64,000 bases of DNA from Planctomycetota bacterium (lineage in GTDB: Bacteria; Planctomycetota; UBA8742; UBA2392), in the NCBI GenBank assembly GCA_025993795.1, contig JAMQHL010000070.1, forward strand, positions 39,832 to 103,831. The letters are read 5' to 3'. Within the stretch, counting starts at the first letter, position 1; every line of letters starts with the position of its first letter. Positions 24,564 through 34,101 of the stretch are shown one piece after another. The position numbers were made by a program, and so were the translations under genes. A model generated the notes under the pieces. The model searched no databases and was not told the origin of the DNA. It was given only the letters and a program-made list of their open reading frames with translations.

Positions 24564-26672
24564 CTACCGCGCGGACTTCTGGGCATCGTTGGCGTCGGCA
24601 AGCCGCACGACCTTGAGCTTCAGTTTCTCCCAGATCTTTGTGTCGTTGAACAGCTTGACCACATCAGGGTCCAGGTCGCCGTCGGCCGCCATCGAGTCAA
24701 GTATCTGCAACGCGCGCTCAAGCGGAATTGCAGGCTTGTAGGGCCGGTCACTGGCGGTCAGGCTGTCGAAGACGTCCGCGACGGCCATCAACCGCGAACC
24801 CAGCGGAGTCTCGCCAGCGGGCACGCCGTTGGGATACCCGCCGCCTTTCATTTTTTCGTGGTGCTGGCCCGCAATTTCCGGCACGCGCGCCAGGTCGTCC
24901 GTCCATGGGATCTGCTTAAGAAACTTCCACGAGTCAGCGACATGGTTCTCGATTTCCTTGCGTTCTTGCGCGTTGAGGGTGCCGCGCTTGGTGGACAGGC
25001 TGACGTACTCGTCTTCATCCACCAGCGGGTAGAGGTCTTCACCAATCTTCCAGGGGTTGGCATGGATGGCCGCAAGCCGCGCCTGCGATTCATCCGTCAC
25101 GAAGATCGGCTTGATGTGTTTGCGCACAAACTCAAGGTCCGATGCAAGCCTGGCAAGGTCTGCCGCGAGCGCCTCGCGGATGCCCTTGGACAAAGCCTCG
25201 CTTGATTCGCCGTCGGCGATCAGCCTGGCTTCGCGTTCCAGCGCGTTCAGTCGCAATTCGCGGCCGATGACCTGTGCGCGAAACTCAATTGCCTGGGCCT
25301 GCGCAGGAAACAGCTTCTCCGCTTTCTGCAGCACGTGTTCCCGTACGCCGATCTTGCCGAAGTCGTGCAGCAAGCCCGCATAGTGCAGCTCAACCATCTC
25401 GGCGTCGGTAAACGTGACGTCTTTGTACACGCCCGCCTTGTCCTTGTTCACTTCATCGGCCAGCGCCATTGTCAGCCGGTCTACGCGCCCTGAATGGCCG
25501 GCGGTGGCCGGGTCGCGCTGCTCAACGGCCTGTACGCACGCGATCACGAAGCGCTCGAACAGGTGTGTGATCGCGTCCATCAAGCGCACATTTTCAATGG
25601 CGACGCCGGCCTGGCCACCAAGGCTGGCCGCAAGCTCAATGTCTTCGTCCGTGAAGGAAATGATCTCACCGATGGCATTCTCACCCAGCTGCAGTTTCTT
25701 GAGCGGGTCGCGTTTCTTGTTGATCAGCTGCACGATGCCGACTACGTCATCCTGCGTGTTCTTCAGCGGCACCGTGAGCATGCTGCATGTACGGTAGCCG
25801 TACTTCTCATCGATAAACTTGTTGAACCTGTACGGCGCGCCCTTGGGAAGGTGGTAGACGTCTTCGATCGCCACGATCTCGCCGGTAATCGCTGCATAGC
25901 CCGCGATGCTTTCGAGGTTTGCCGGAAACACAATTTCTTCAAACGGAATCTGCAGCGTGTCATTCTGGGCGGCGGCAAAGCGCAGGCTGAACAGTTGCTG
26001 CGTCAATGCGGCACGCTTGACCGCAACAGCGCGAGTGCGGCGCTCAGCACGGCCCAGCACCTTGCGGCCGCCCAGCGCGGAGCCCTTGCCATACTCGATG
26101 ATGTAGATGCTGCCGGCGTCGGCATCCATGATATTGCGCGCTTCATTCAGCACGACGGCCAGCAGGTCTTTCAGCACACGCACATCGGACAACGCCGTGC
26201 CAATGCGGTTCAGGCGCGCAAGCTTTTCTGAGCTGCTTGCCGTTGCGCCTTCGTTGAATGCCCGGGAACGAAGCCACGTCAACTCCCGCGCACGGTAAAG
26301 CACACGCGCGATTTCCGGCGCCTCAGGCTCTGCCGTCAGGTGCGCGTCAATCTGCGTGTCGTCACTGCGCAGGCCCCAGCTGGCGACCACGGACGAGGGG
26401 CCGCGGTCTTCAAGATACTGCGAGTCCAGCGGCGCGCTGTCGGTGTCCATGATCAGCAGTGTTCCGTTGCGCAGGCTGAAGCTGCCGGTCTGGTCGGGCG
26501 CGGTGACCTCAATGATCGAATCCCGTTCGTGGTCGAACTTGCGATTGCCGCTGATCGCGGCAAGCATGGCTGCGCGCCGGGCCGCGTCCTGGCAATAGAG
26601 AATCACCGTCAGCGACTGTCGCTGGGGGGTAATGGGCAGGCGCTTGGCAAGCCGGGCAGTCGCGGGGCGCAT
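24564..26672 (-). CDS. GAF and HD-GYP domain protein (predicted cyclic-di-GMP phosphodiesterase)
   Basis: 702 aa from the ATG at 26672. Residues ~1-130 look like a degenerate receiver-type domain (SLTVILYCQDAARRAAML). A GAF domain spans ~150-370 (AGSIYIIEYGKG ... SMLTVPLKNTQDDVVGIVQL). The HD-GYP domain has HSGRVDRLT, LLHDFGKIGV, HHEKMKGGGYPNG and DRPYK. Between the HD and GYP halves there is a ~150-residue helical insertion (VLQKAEKLFPAQ ... YVSLSTKRGTLN). HD-GYP proteins degrade cyclic-di-GMP and commonly control pili and motility, fitting the linked pil genes. The start lacks a ribosome site; TATACT lies 7 nt upstream. Confidence 0.88.
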   Translation of the reverse strand: MRPATARLAKRLPITPQRQSLTVILYCQDAARRAAMLAAISGNRKFDHERDSIIEVTAPDQTGSFSLRNGTLLIMDTDSAPLDSQYLEDRGPSSVVASWGLRSDDTQIDAHLTAEPEAPEIARVLYRARELTWLRSRAFNEGATASSSEKLARLNRIGTALSDVRVLKDLLAVVLNEARNIMDADAGSIYIIEYGKGSALGGRKVLGRAERRTRAVAVKRAALTQQLFSLRFAAAQNDTLQIPFEEIVFPANLESIAGYAAITGEIVAIEDVYHLPKGAPYRFNKFIDEKYGYRTCSMLTVPLKNTQDDVVGIVQLINKKRDPLKKLQLGENAIGEIISFTDEDIELAASLGGQAGVAIENVRLMDAITHLFERFVIACVQAVEQRDPATAGHSGRVDRLTMALADEVNKDKAGVYKDVTFTDAEMVELHYAGLLHDFGKIGVREHVLQKAEKLFPAQAQAIEFRAQVIGRELRLNALEREARLIADGESSEALSKGIREALAADLARLASDLEFVRKHIKPIFVTDESQARLAAIHANPWKIGEDLYPLVDEDEYVSLSTKRGTLNAQERKEIENHVADSWKFLKQIPWTDDLARVPEIAGQHHEKMKGGGYPNGVPAGETPLGSRLMAVADVFDSLTASDRPYKPAIPLERALQILDSMAADGDLDPDVVKLFNDTKIWEKLKLKVVRLADANDAQKSAR

Positions 26673-26679
26673 GGGCAGG

Positions 26680-26685
26680 AGTATA
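26680..26685 (-). promoter_or_regulatory. Candidate leaderless -10 box (TATACT, 7 nt before ATG)
   Basis: The minus strand reads TATACT, 7 nt, then the ATG of the HD-GYP gene. No ribosome site. It suggests an internal promoter within the long minus-strand array. Confidence 0.45.
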
Positions 26686-26700
26686 GCGACCGGAAATGCG

Positions 26701-27531
26701 TCAGGGACGAGAAACTGTTGTTCGCTTGCTCCAGTCAAACTTCAGGCGAAGCGTATCAAAGTAGCTGCGCACGGGGTGGGCCACCAGTGTCATCGGCATG
26801 GGCGCCCTCGTGATCTCGACGAAGTCTCCCCCGGTGAGCTCACGACTGCCCTCGCCGTCCATCGTGACGGTGAGCCGGTCGTCGTCTTCGATCTTCAGCA
26901 GTAGAGTACCAGAGGCCGGAACGACCAGCGGGCGCAAACTCAGCGTGTGCGAAAACAACGGCGTCAGGATAAGCGCATCCAGCTCAGGTTGCAGCAGGGC
27001 CCCACCCGCAGCCAGGTTGTAGGCCGTGGAACCAACGGGAGTACTGACGATGAGACCGTCGCCAAAGTAGTCGGCAATCGGGGCGCCGTCGTAGCTGGCG
27101 TGCACGTGGGCCATGCGGTGCTGCGGCGAGCGCTGGAAAACCACGTCGTTGATCACGATACGTTCCTGAGTTTCGCGGCCGGCCCTCACGCGCACCACAA
27201 GCAGCAGCGAACGGCGCGTTGGCAGTGTCCCTGCCACGGCGTCTTTCAGCCGCACCAGCAGTTCCGGCAGCTCGTACTCTGCCAGAAACCCGAACTTGCC
27301 GAAGTTGACACCCAATAGCGGCACCTGGTGCCGGCCGAGGCGACCCGCCGCCCGAAGGATGCTGCCATCGCCGCCAAAATTGATCACCAGCGCCGGTGGG
27401 TGCTTCTCAAGGTCAAGTGTCTGATCAACATCGACCAGCACTTCGTCGGTGAGTTCGCGCAGCAATGGCTCTACCTGCGCGATTGCGTGAATCACGTCTG
27501 CCCGCTTGCCGTCACCAACCAGTAAGATCAT
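26701..27531 (-). CDS. nadK: NAD kinase
   Basis: 276 aa. ATP-dependent phosphorylation of NAD to NADP. Motifs: the catalytic INFGGDGSILRAAG, LLGVNFGKFGFLAE, INDVVFQRSP (NE/D motif), and the glycine-rich GDGLIVSTPVGSTAYNLAAG, followed by PLFSHTLSLRPLV. Its ATG overlaps the last codons of dxs by 4 nt. NADPH is used by the reductoisomerase following DXS, which may explain the pairing (inference). Confidence 0.95.
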   Translation of the reverse strand: MILLVGDGKRADVIHAIAQVEPLLRELTDEVLVDVDQTLDLEKHPPALVINFGGDGSILRAAGRLGRHQVPLLGVNFGKFGFLAEYELPELLVRLKDAVAGTLPTRRSLLLVVRVRAGRETQERIVINDVVFQRSPQHRMAHVHASYDGAPIADYFGDGLIVSTPVGSTAYNLAAGGALLQPELDALILTPLFSHTLSLRPLVVPASGTLLLKIEDDDRLTVTMDGEGSRELTGGDFVEITRAPMPMTLVAHPVRSYFDTLRLKFDWSKRTTVSRP

Positions 27532-29501
27532 CCCGTTACGCTGCCTGTGGCAACGCTGCGCCGTGAAGTCTCGCCCGACGCCCGGCGCAAGCCCAGACGC
27601 CTCTCGATACTGGCCGCGATGCCCTCAGGATCGAGGCCGACTTCCTGCAGTACCTCAACGCGTGCGCCGTGGTCTACGAATCGATCGTCAATGGCCAGCA
27701 CTTCCAGCTTGCCGACTTCAAGCCGTGCGTGATTTGCAAACTCAAGGATGCTGCTGCCAAAGCCGCCGCGGCGGACGTGCTCTTCGACGGTGAACACGTG
27801 GCTGTGCTTCTCGATCAGCATGGCGAACATCTGCTCGTCAAACGGCTTGGCGAACCGTGCGTTGACCAGCGTAAGGCGCTTTCCGTGGCGTTCCTCAATC
27901 TTTTCGATGGCTTCCAGGGCATGGTAGACCATGCTGCCGTAGGCGATGACGACGCCATCGTCGCCTTCGCGCAGGATCTCGGCTTTGCCCAACTCGAGCG
28001 GATGCCTGGCGGGCAACTCATCGATCGGCGAGCTTGCGCGCGGAAAGCGAATTGCCGCCGGCGTCGGGAGCTCAAGCCCCCACTCCATCATGCTCTTCAT
28101 CTCGGTCGCGTCGCGTGGCGCCATCAGCACCATGTTGGGCAGCATGCTGAGATAGGCGATGTCGAACACGCCGTTGTGGGTGGCGCCATCGGGCCCGACC
28201 AGACCGGCGCGGTCAAGTGCCAGCAAGACCGGGCACTTGATCAATGCGAGTTCTTGAAACAGCTGGTCCACCGAGCGCTGCATGAATGTTGAGTAAATGG
28301 CGCAGATCGGCTTGAGGCCACCGAGCTTCAGGCCCTGCGCGAAGCCAACCGCATGCTGCTCAGCCATGCCAACGTCATATACCCGATCAGGGAAAGTTTT
28401 CTGGACGATCTCAAGGCCGGTGCCCTGAAGCATCGCTGCGGTGATCGCGATGACCTTCTGATCCTTTTTCATCAACTCCGTGGTCTTGTCCACGAACACG
28501 TCGGTGTACGATGGCCCGCCCGCCCGCGCGTACTCCTTCGGCAGGTGCGCCGTCAGCTTGCTGTGGGTCTTGGCGGCGTGATAGGCGTAATGGTCCGGCA
28601 CGTCGTCCTGGAAGCCTTTGCCCTTGCGCGTCAGCACATGAAGCACAACGGGCTTGGGCACACGTGCCGAATTCTCGAATGCCTCAAGCAACTGGTCGGT
28701 GTTGTGGCCGTCGATCGGCCCGTAATAGAAATAGCCGAGTTCTTCAAACAGCACGCCGGGGTGGGTCGCGGGCATCAAGCCGTGCAGACCGGCCTTCACA
28801 TGATCCAGCACATCATGGATGGCGCGGCCCAGACCACCTGCCTGGTCTTCCAGCACCTTGAGCATCTTCTTGACGTCCTTCTTGGCGCTGGTGTAGGCGT
28901 GGCTGGTGCGGAACTTGCTGAAGTAGTTGGCAAGTGCGCCGGTGGCCGGGCCGATGCCGTGTTCGTTGTCATTGAGCACAATCAGGAACTTCAGGTCGCG
29001 CAGGTCGCCGCCGTGGTTCAGCGCCTCCAGCGCCTGGCCTTCCTGCAGTGCCCCGTCGCCGATGACGGCGATGCTCGTGCGGTCAAGCAGGCCCTGGGTC
29101 TTGTTGGCAATGGCAACACCCAGCGCGGTGCTGAGCGATGTGCCGCCGTGGCCGGTCTTTACCTTGTCGAAGCAGCTTTCTTTGGGGTCAGGGAAGCCGC
29201 TGATGCCCTTGTATTGGCGCAGGCTCTCGAACTGGCTGCGACGACCCGTAAGCAACTTGTGGGGGTAGCACTGGTGGCCGACGTCCCAAACCACGCTGTC
29301 GTGGTCGCCAAGCCGGTAGTAGTAGTGCAGGGCAATGGCCAACTCGACGGCTCCGAGGCCGGAGCCCAGGTGGCCGCCGGTCTTGCCGGCGACACTGTCG
29401 ATGATGAACGCGCGCATTTCTTCAGCCAGCCCGGGCAGCTCGTCGCGCTTCAGCAGCTTCAGGTCTTCCGGCGTGTTCACGCTGTTCAACAACTCGGACA
29501 T
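27528..29501 (-). CDS. dxs: 1-deoxy-D-xylulose-5-phosphate synthase
   Basis: 657 aa from the ATG at 29501 (GAGG 6 nt upstream). Thiamine-diphosphate enzyme condensing pyruvate and glyceraldehyde 3-phosphate, the first step of the MEP isoprenoid pathway. Motifs: GGHLGSGLGAVELAIALHY, the ThDP/Mg segment GDGALQEGQALEALNHGG with NDNEHGIGP, GPIDGHN, the catalytic-Glu segment VGMAEQHAVGFAQGL and DRAGLVGPDGATHNGVFD. Usual length. The next gene is nadK (4-nt overlap); the previous one is a prenyl-diphosphate synthase, a natural pathway pairing. Confidence 0.96.
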   Translation of the reverse strand: MSELLNSVNTPEDLKLLKRDELPGLAEEMRAFIIDSVAGKTGGHLGSGLGAVELAIALHYYYRLGDHDSVVWDVGHQCYPHKLLTGRRSQFESLRQYKGISGFPDPKESCFDKVKTGHGGTSLSTALGVAIANKTQGLLDRTSIAVIGDGALQEGQALEALNHGGDLRDLKFLIVLNDNEHGIGPATGALANYFSKFRTSHAYTSAKKDVKKMLKVLEDQAGGLGRAIHDVLDHVKAGLHGLMPATHPGVLFEELGYFYYGPIDGHNTDQLLEAFENSARVPKPVVLHVLTRKGKGFQDDVPDHYAYHAAKTHSKLTAHLPKEYARAGGPSYTDVFVDKTTELMKKDQKVIAITAAMLQGTGLEIVQKTFPDRVYDVGMAEQHAVGFAQGLKLGGLKPICAIYSTFMQRSVDQLFQELALIKCPVLLALDRAGLVGPDGATHNGVFDIAYLSMLPNMVLMAPRDATEMKSMMEWGLELPTPAAIRFPRASSPIDELPARHPLELGKAEILREGDDGVVIAYGSMVYHALEAIEKIEERHGKRLTLVNARFAKPFDEQMFAMLIEKHSHVFTVEEHVRRGGFGSSILEFANHARLEVGKLEVLAIDDRFVDHGARVEVLQEVGLDPEGIAASIERRLGLRRASGETSRRSVATGSVTG

Positions 29502-29568
29502 TCCTACCTCATGTAGCCCACCAAACCGCGAGTTTAGCCCAGCATCGCGGACAGTGACAGCCCCCAAA

Positions 29569-30468
29569 TCAGTGAGTTCTGGCGACAAAATAGGCGGCAA
29601 TCACGCCCAACGCCTCGGCCTTGGCCAAGCCCTTGAGTTCGGCCAGCGCAGACTCCACCAGCTCTTGGGCGTGCTGTGTTGCGGCTTCCAGGCCCATTAC
29701 GCGCGGGTAGGTCATCTTGTTTGCCGCGCTGTCTTTGCCGGGGGACTTGCCCAATTGCTCGGCTGTCGCGGTTTCGTCAAGAATATCGTCAACTACTTGA
29801 AACGCGAGCCCCACCTGCTGACCGTAGCGCCGCAAACGCGACAACCCTGCGGCATCGGCACCGCCGACGATTCCGCCACATACCACCGCAGCGCTGATCA
29901 ACGCCCCCGTCTTGTGAGCGTGGATGTAGCGCAGGCGTTCAAGGTTGGCTTCTGCGCCTTCGCTCTCCAGGTCAGCCATCTGGCCGCCAACCATGCCCTC
30001 AAGCCCGGCGGCACGCGCAAGCTCCAGAGCCGCGGCGCCGGCCTTCACCGGGTCGCTGACGCCCTCAAGAATCGCCTGAAACGCGTAGGTGTTCATGGCG
30101 TCGCCCGCGAGAATTGCGGTGGCTTCGTCAAACGCCTTGTGGCACGTGGGCATACCCCGGCGCAGGTCGTCGTCGTCCATGGCCGGCAGGTCGTCGTGGA
30201 TCAGGCTGTACGTATGCACCAGCTCAAAGGCTGCAGCCACGGGCATGGCCTCGTTGGCGTCGCCGCCGACGGCTTCGCATGCTGCGAAAACCAGCATCGG
30301 GCGCAGACGCTTGCCACCGGCCTTGAGCGAGTAGTTCATGGCCTCGACCAGGCGAGTCGGCGCGCTGGTGGATGGCCACGCATAGCGCTTGAGCGCCTGC
30401 TCGACCATGGGTTGCATGCGGTCGAGCAAGCGCTCAAAGTTCTGCTTTGCGTCTGTTGACTTTCCCAT
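29569..30468 (-). CDS. ispA: Short/medium-chain prenyl diphosphate synthase (farnesyl/geranylgeranyl type)
   Basis: 299 aa. Elongates isoprenyl diphosphates. First aspartate-rich motif DDLPAMDDDDLRRG with the typical small-chain extra residues, the lysine and Gln motifs (GKRLRPMLV, FQVVDDILDET), and the second DDxxD in VVDDILDETATAEQLGKSPG. Product length (C15 versus C20) cannot be fixed by eye. Starts 12 nt after the pilQ stop, so isoprenoid genes appear to be transcribed with the pilus operon. Confidence 0.92.
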   Translation of the reverse strand: MGKSTDAKQNFERLLDRMQPMVEQALKRYAWPSTSAPTRLVEAMNYSLKAGGKRLRPMLVFAACEAVGGDANEAMPVAAAFELVHTYSLIHDDLPAMDDDDLRRGMPTCHKAFDEATAILAGDAMNTYAFQAILEGVSDPVKAGAAALELARAAGLEGMVGGQMADLESEGAEANLERLRYIHAHKTGALISAAVVCGGIVGGADAAGLSRLRRYGQQVGLAFQVVDDILDETATAEQLGKSPGKDSAANKMTYPRVMGLEAATQHAQELVESALAELKGLAKAEALGVIAAYFVARTH

Positions 30469-30480
30469 CCACTGCCCTGC

Positions 30481-32595
30481 TTATGCGCCCGGGTTTACAT
30501 CGGCCGAGCTCTTGGGCCGGGTGGTCGGGTTGTAGTGCTTGGGCTTGGCTTCAAGGCCGAGCTTGCGGAAGCGGTTTGGCCGAATGTTGGCCTTGGTTTC
30601 GTCACCGTCTTCATAGATCAACGGGCGGATGTCGCGGGCAATCTCCGGGGCCTCACCGGGGCGTGCCGTGCCGCCCTGGCTTACGATCTGGGGACGCACG
30701 AAGAACAGCAGGTCAGTCTTGTTCGTGGTCTTGTTCCAGCTCTTGAACAGGTAGCCCAGGAACGGGATGTCCTTGAGGAACGGAATGCCGTTTTCATCCT
30801 GGCGTTCGCGCTCGCGCATCAAGCCGCCCATCACCAGCGTTTCGCCGTCGTGAATGAACACGTCGGTCTTGGACTCACGCTTGCTGAGCACAGGCGTATT
30901 CGTGCCCTCAATCGCAACGTTGCCCACCACTTCACGCACGGTAACGATCACCTGCAGGCGGATCAGGCCGCCCTCAAGCACGGTGGGCGTGACGTCCATG
31001 ACAATCGAAACCTCTTTGAACGCCACAGTGGCGGTTGTGCTGCCGCCCGTTGAGCCGGTGGACTCAAGATAGGGTATTTCTTGACCAACCTCGATTCGCG
31101 CCTGCTTGCGGTTGCTTACCATCTGGCTGGGCTGGCTGAGCGTCTTGACCTTGCCCTCGTTCGCCAGGAACTCGAGCCGGATGTCGATGCGCGGGTTGGT
31201 GAACGTTGCAAAGAACGGGTCAAAACCAGTCGGTTGGCCGAACATGCCGCCAACGGTGTTCTGGGTGTCCTGGCTGCCGCCTGTAAAGACGCCGTCATTC
31301 AGCGAAGCCGCGCCATGGTTTGTAAACAGTTCCAGGCCATAGCCGAGATACTCGTCAATCGTGACTTCAATCAGCTTGGAAGTGATCAGCACCTGCTCGG
31401 GGGCTGTGTCCAGGCTGGCCATCAGCGCGTCAATCAATGGCATGCGCGACTGGCGCTCCCAGATGATGATGCTGTTGCGGTCAGGGTTTGGAACGACGCG
31501 GCCGTCGTCGCTCATCAACGGCTGCAACTGGGTGTGCAGCTGGGTGGGGGCGCCGGCGCCGGCGCCGATGCCTGTGCTGACTTCGCGCATGACGCGATAT
31601 TCACGCACGACAATCGGGTCAAACGCCTTCTTGGCGTCTTCTTCGGCCTTGGCGACTGACAGCGGAACCAGCGGGTCCAGGAACTCTGACACCCGAATCA
31701 GGTAAGGGTCCGCAACGTCGTACACCACAATAAAGGAAGTGCTCTTCTCAATCGCCATCTTGCCGATCGGACTGAGCAGGTTCTTCACCTCATTCTTGAG
31801 GTCGTCCATGTTCAAGCCCGGCAGCGTCCACTCTTTGCGCACGAGCGGCTGGCCTTCGGGATCAATCGGGTCAATCGCCTCGCCGTCCTTCTTGCGCACC
31901 GGGTATTCAAACTCAAAACCCATGCGCTTGGTGCCGTCGCCGCCGTCGCGCTCTACAATTTTCAGCTTCAGGCCGCCGAGGGCTGCCAGGCGCTCCATGA
32001 TTTCGCGCGGGCTGGCTTCGCGCATGTACATGCTGACCTTGCGCTCGCGAATCTTTTCTTCAATACCGGTTCCGCCGATGGGGCCGAAAAAGCCGCCGCT
32101 GCCGCCTGGCTGCTCAAGGTCTTCGGGCGGGGCCGCCGGCACGTATGCGTCAGACTCGGTGATGCTGGCAACTTCGTTGATCGCCTGCACCAGCGGGTGC
32201 AGCTCGAACATCACATTGTAGCGACTCGGCTGTTCGCCCTTCACCACGTTGGCGAGCTTGGTGTCCTGGGGCCGCGCCTTGATGATGATGAATTTGCCGT
32301 CTTCAATGTAGTCGAGCTTGTTCGACTTGCACAAAGAGCGAATCGCCTCTTTGGGATCAACGTCGCGATACATCACGGTCAGCTCGACCTTGACGCTGCC
32401 TTCAACGCTGATCTGAAGGCCTGAGCGCAGGGCGATGTAGTGCATCACCGTGTGAATGTCCTTCTGCACGAAGTCGATCGTGATGGGCTGGCTTGAATCC
32501 GGCCCTCCCTGTGCGCGCGCAGGCGTTGCAAAAATGGTCGCACTCGCAATCACCGCAAGCGCCAGCAACGCGCTGAATCGATGGCCATTCTTCAT
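30481..32595 (-). CDS. pilQ: Type IV pilus secretin PilQ
   Basis: 704 aa. Outer-membrane pore for the pilus. Signal peptide (FSALLALAVIASATIFATPA), an N0/STN-type domain (ITIDFVQKDIHTVMHYIALR), N1-like repeats, and the C-terminal secretin domain with SDVFIHDGETL-like signature (KTDVFIHDGETLVMGGLMRE) and FLKDIPFLGYLF. An extended Glu/Asp-rich middle section makes it a little longer than many PilQ proteins. No AMIN domain is recognisable. Fifth gene of pilM-N-O-P-Q; GGGGGG precedes the ATG. Confidence 0.94.
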   Translation of the reverse strand: MKNGHRFSALLALAVIASATIFATPARAQGGPDSSQPITIDFVQKDIHTVMHYIALRSGLQISVEGSVKVELTVMYRDVDPKEAIRSLCKSNKLDYIEDGKFIIIKARPQDTKLANVVKGEQPSRYNVMFELHPLVQAINEVASITESDAYVPAAPPEDLEQPGGSGGFFGPIGGTGIEEKIRERKVSMYMREASPREIMERLAALGGLKLKIVERDGGDGTKRMGFEFEYPVRKKDGEAIDPIDPEGQPLVRKEWTLPGLNMDDLKNEVKNLLSPIGKMAIEKSTSFIVVYDVADPYLIRVSEFLDPLVPLSVAKAEEDAKKAFDPIVVREYRVMREVSTGIGAGAGAPTQLHTQLQPLMSDDGRVVPNPDRNSIIIWERQSRMPLIDALMASLDTAPEQVLITSKLIEVTIDEYLGYGLELFTNHGAASLNDGVFTGGSQDTQNTVGGMFGQPTGFDPFFATFTNPRIDIRLEFLANEGKVKTLSQPSQMVSNRKQARIEVGQEIPYLESTGSTGGSTTATVAFKEVSIVMDVTPTVLEGGLIRLQVIVTVREVVGNVAIEGTNTPVLSKRESKTDVFIHDGETLVMGGLMRERERQDENGIPFLKDIPFLGYLFKSWNKTTNKTDLLFFVRPQIVSQGGTARPGEAPEIARDIRPLIYEDGDETKANIRPNRFRKLGLEAKPKHYNPTTRPKSSADVNPGA

Positions 32596-32671
32596 CTTGA
32601 GGTCCCCCCAGATCTCTTTGAAAACCGGGTATTGGCCCGGATTCGCTGCATGGAATTCACTGCACTAACTG

Positions 32672-33454
32672 CTACCGAGGCTTTGTAACTGCCTTTTCGT
32701 CGTATCGGCTTGCCGGCGCGAGCTCAAGGTCAAGTTGTGCCCCCGTGTCACCCTTCAGGCGAATAATCGCCTTGGTGATGTGTCCCACGTCGTATTTGTC
32801 GCCAAGAATAATGGCCTCAATGACGTACCGCGTGTTCGTAAGTCGGTCGCCGGCACGATAGGGCCGCCGCTTGTCCTTGAACCAGGCTTCGCGAACCAAT
32901 TCCCATTTCTCTTCGATTCTGGGGGGCTTGTCCGGGTCCGGCTTCGGGTTACCTTCATCGTCCAGAATTGGATCGCCCTTATCATCCAGCAGCGGCAGCG
33001 GGTAGCGATACTGCACCCATTGCCAGGTCTCCGAGATGCCGTCCGGAACCCAGTCGTTGCGAATCTGGTCGATGTACTTGGCACGATCCGGGTCCACCAC
33101 CTCAATGTTCTGCACCAGGAACGGGTCGTAGGCGTACTTTCCGCCCTCGGGTGGTATCCAGCCGCGTGAATCGGCCGGCGCTTTCACGGGCCACGTGTAG
33201 GTGGTCACCCGGATGGGGACCTTTTCAGGAATCGGCAGGTCCTGCACAACAACTACGGGCGCAGGCTGACCGGGCGTACCGGGTGCGCCGGCAACTGGCG
33301 GTGTCGTCGCAACGGCAGGCGCCGGCGGCGCCGGAGGTGCAACCGGCGGCGGATCTGACTTGAACAATCCGAACTGCCATGCCGCAACGCCGCCACCCAC
33401 GACTATCAGGCCGACTAGAATGATCAGGTTGCGTTTGTTCTTGTCCAGTGCCAT
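32672..33454 (-). CDS. pilP: PilP-position pilus assembly protein
   Basis: 260 aa. Short basic cytoplasmic start, one membrane helix (LIILVGLIVVGGGVAAWQFG), a long Pro/Ala linker (PPPVAPPAPPAPAV), then a beta-rich periplasmic part containing FLVQNIEVVDPDRAKYI and a C-terminal ITKAIIRLKGDTGAQLDLEL. It sits exactly where pilP lies in pilMNOPQ operons but lacks the usual lipobox and is only weakly PilP-like, so homology is inferred from context. An insert with two DDxGxP motifs (LLDDKGDPILDDEGNPKPDP) is unusual. Confidence 0.65.
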   Translation of the reverse strand: MALDKNKRNLIILVGLIVVGGGVAAWQFGLFKSDPPPVAPPAPPAPAVATTPPVAGAPGTPGQPAPVVVVQDLPIPEKVPIRVTTYTWPVKAPADSRGWIPPEGGKYAYDPFLVQNIEVVDPDRAKYIDQIRNDWVPDGISETWQWVQYRYPLPLLDDKGDPILDDEGNPKPDPDKPPRIEEKWELVREAWFKDKRRPYRAGDRLTNTRYVIEAIILGDKYDVGHITKAIIRLKGDTGAQLDLELAPASRYDEKAVTKPR

Positions 33455-33465
33455 GTGCCGGCCCC

Positions 33466-34092
33466 CTACCTTCCGATCTCTTCAACGTTGCGCTTCTGGA
33501 CGACATACACATGCATCACAAACAAGTGTTCGCGACCGCCGTTGCTGTCGCCCTGGCAATCCAGCGTGGCCGGGATCACCACCAGGTCCGGCAACATTTC
33601 CATCGCGGTGACGAAGCGGCCGAAATCGTGAAAGGTTGCCTGCGCCTCGATAATGAGCTTCGTGGCGACAAGCCCTTTTTCAAACGTGACCTGTGATTCG
33701 CCAGGGAACACAACGTCGGCGCCTACCTGCTGGCGCCGAATCGGCAAAAGCTTCAGGTTATGCGTTCCGGCAAGTCGATCCAGCATATCGCGGGCCTTCG
33801 GCACGTCCATGCGCGCCTCGGAGCCCACGGCAAACGGCGCCTCAATCTCTTTGACGCGCTCAGCCATCTCGTCGGCTTCGGCCTTCAGTTTCATCACTTC
33901 TGCCTGCTGTACAAACAGCAGCACCTCATTCTCTGTCAGTTCTTTGTACTTCTTCTCGGCGTCGATCCGATCCTGTTTCTTGGGGGCATACAGCCCCAGG
34001 TACAGGCCAACGGGGATACCGCCGCCGATCAGCAGTGCCGCGATCATCGCGACAACGCCCGCTGTCCAGTCCCCGGATGCTTTGTCAGCCAT
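33466..34092 (-). CDS. pilO: Type IV pilus inner-membrane protein PilO
   Basis: 208 aa. One transmembrane helix (VVAMIAALLIGGGIPVGLYL), a coiled coil (KKYKELTENEVLLFVQQAEV), then a ferredoxin-like periplasmic domain. This is the PilO topology. PilO pairs with PilN and links PilM to the PilQ secretin. AGGAG precedes the ATG; 9 bp after pilN and 11 bp before the pilP-like gene. Confidence 0.85.
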   Translation of the reverse strand: MADKASGDWTAGVVAMIAALLIGGGIPVGLYLGLYAPKKQDRIDAEKKYKELTENEVLLFVQQAEVMKLKAEADEMAERVKEIEAPFAVGSEARMDVPKARDMLDRLAGTHNLKLLPIRRQQVGADVVFPGESQVTFEKGLVATKLIIEAQATFHDFGRFVTAMEMLPDLVVIPATLDCQGDSNGGREHLFVMHVYVVQKRNVEEIGR

Positions 34093-34101
34093 TGCTAGCT
34101 C

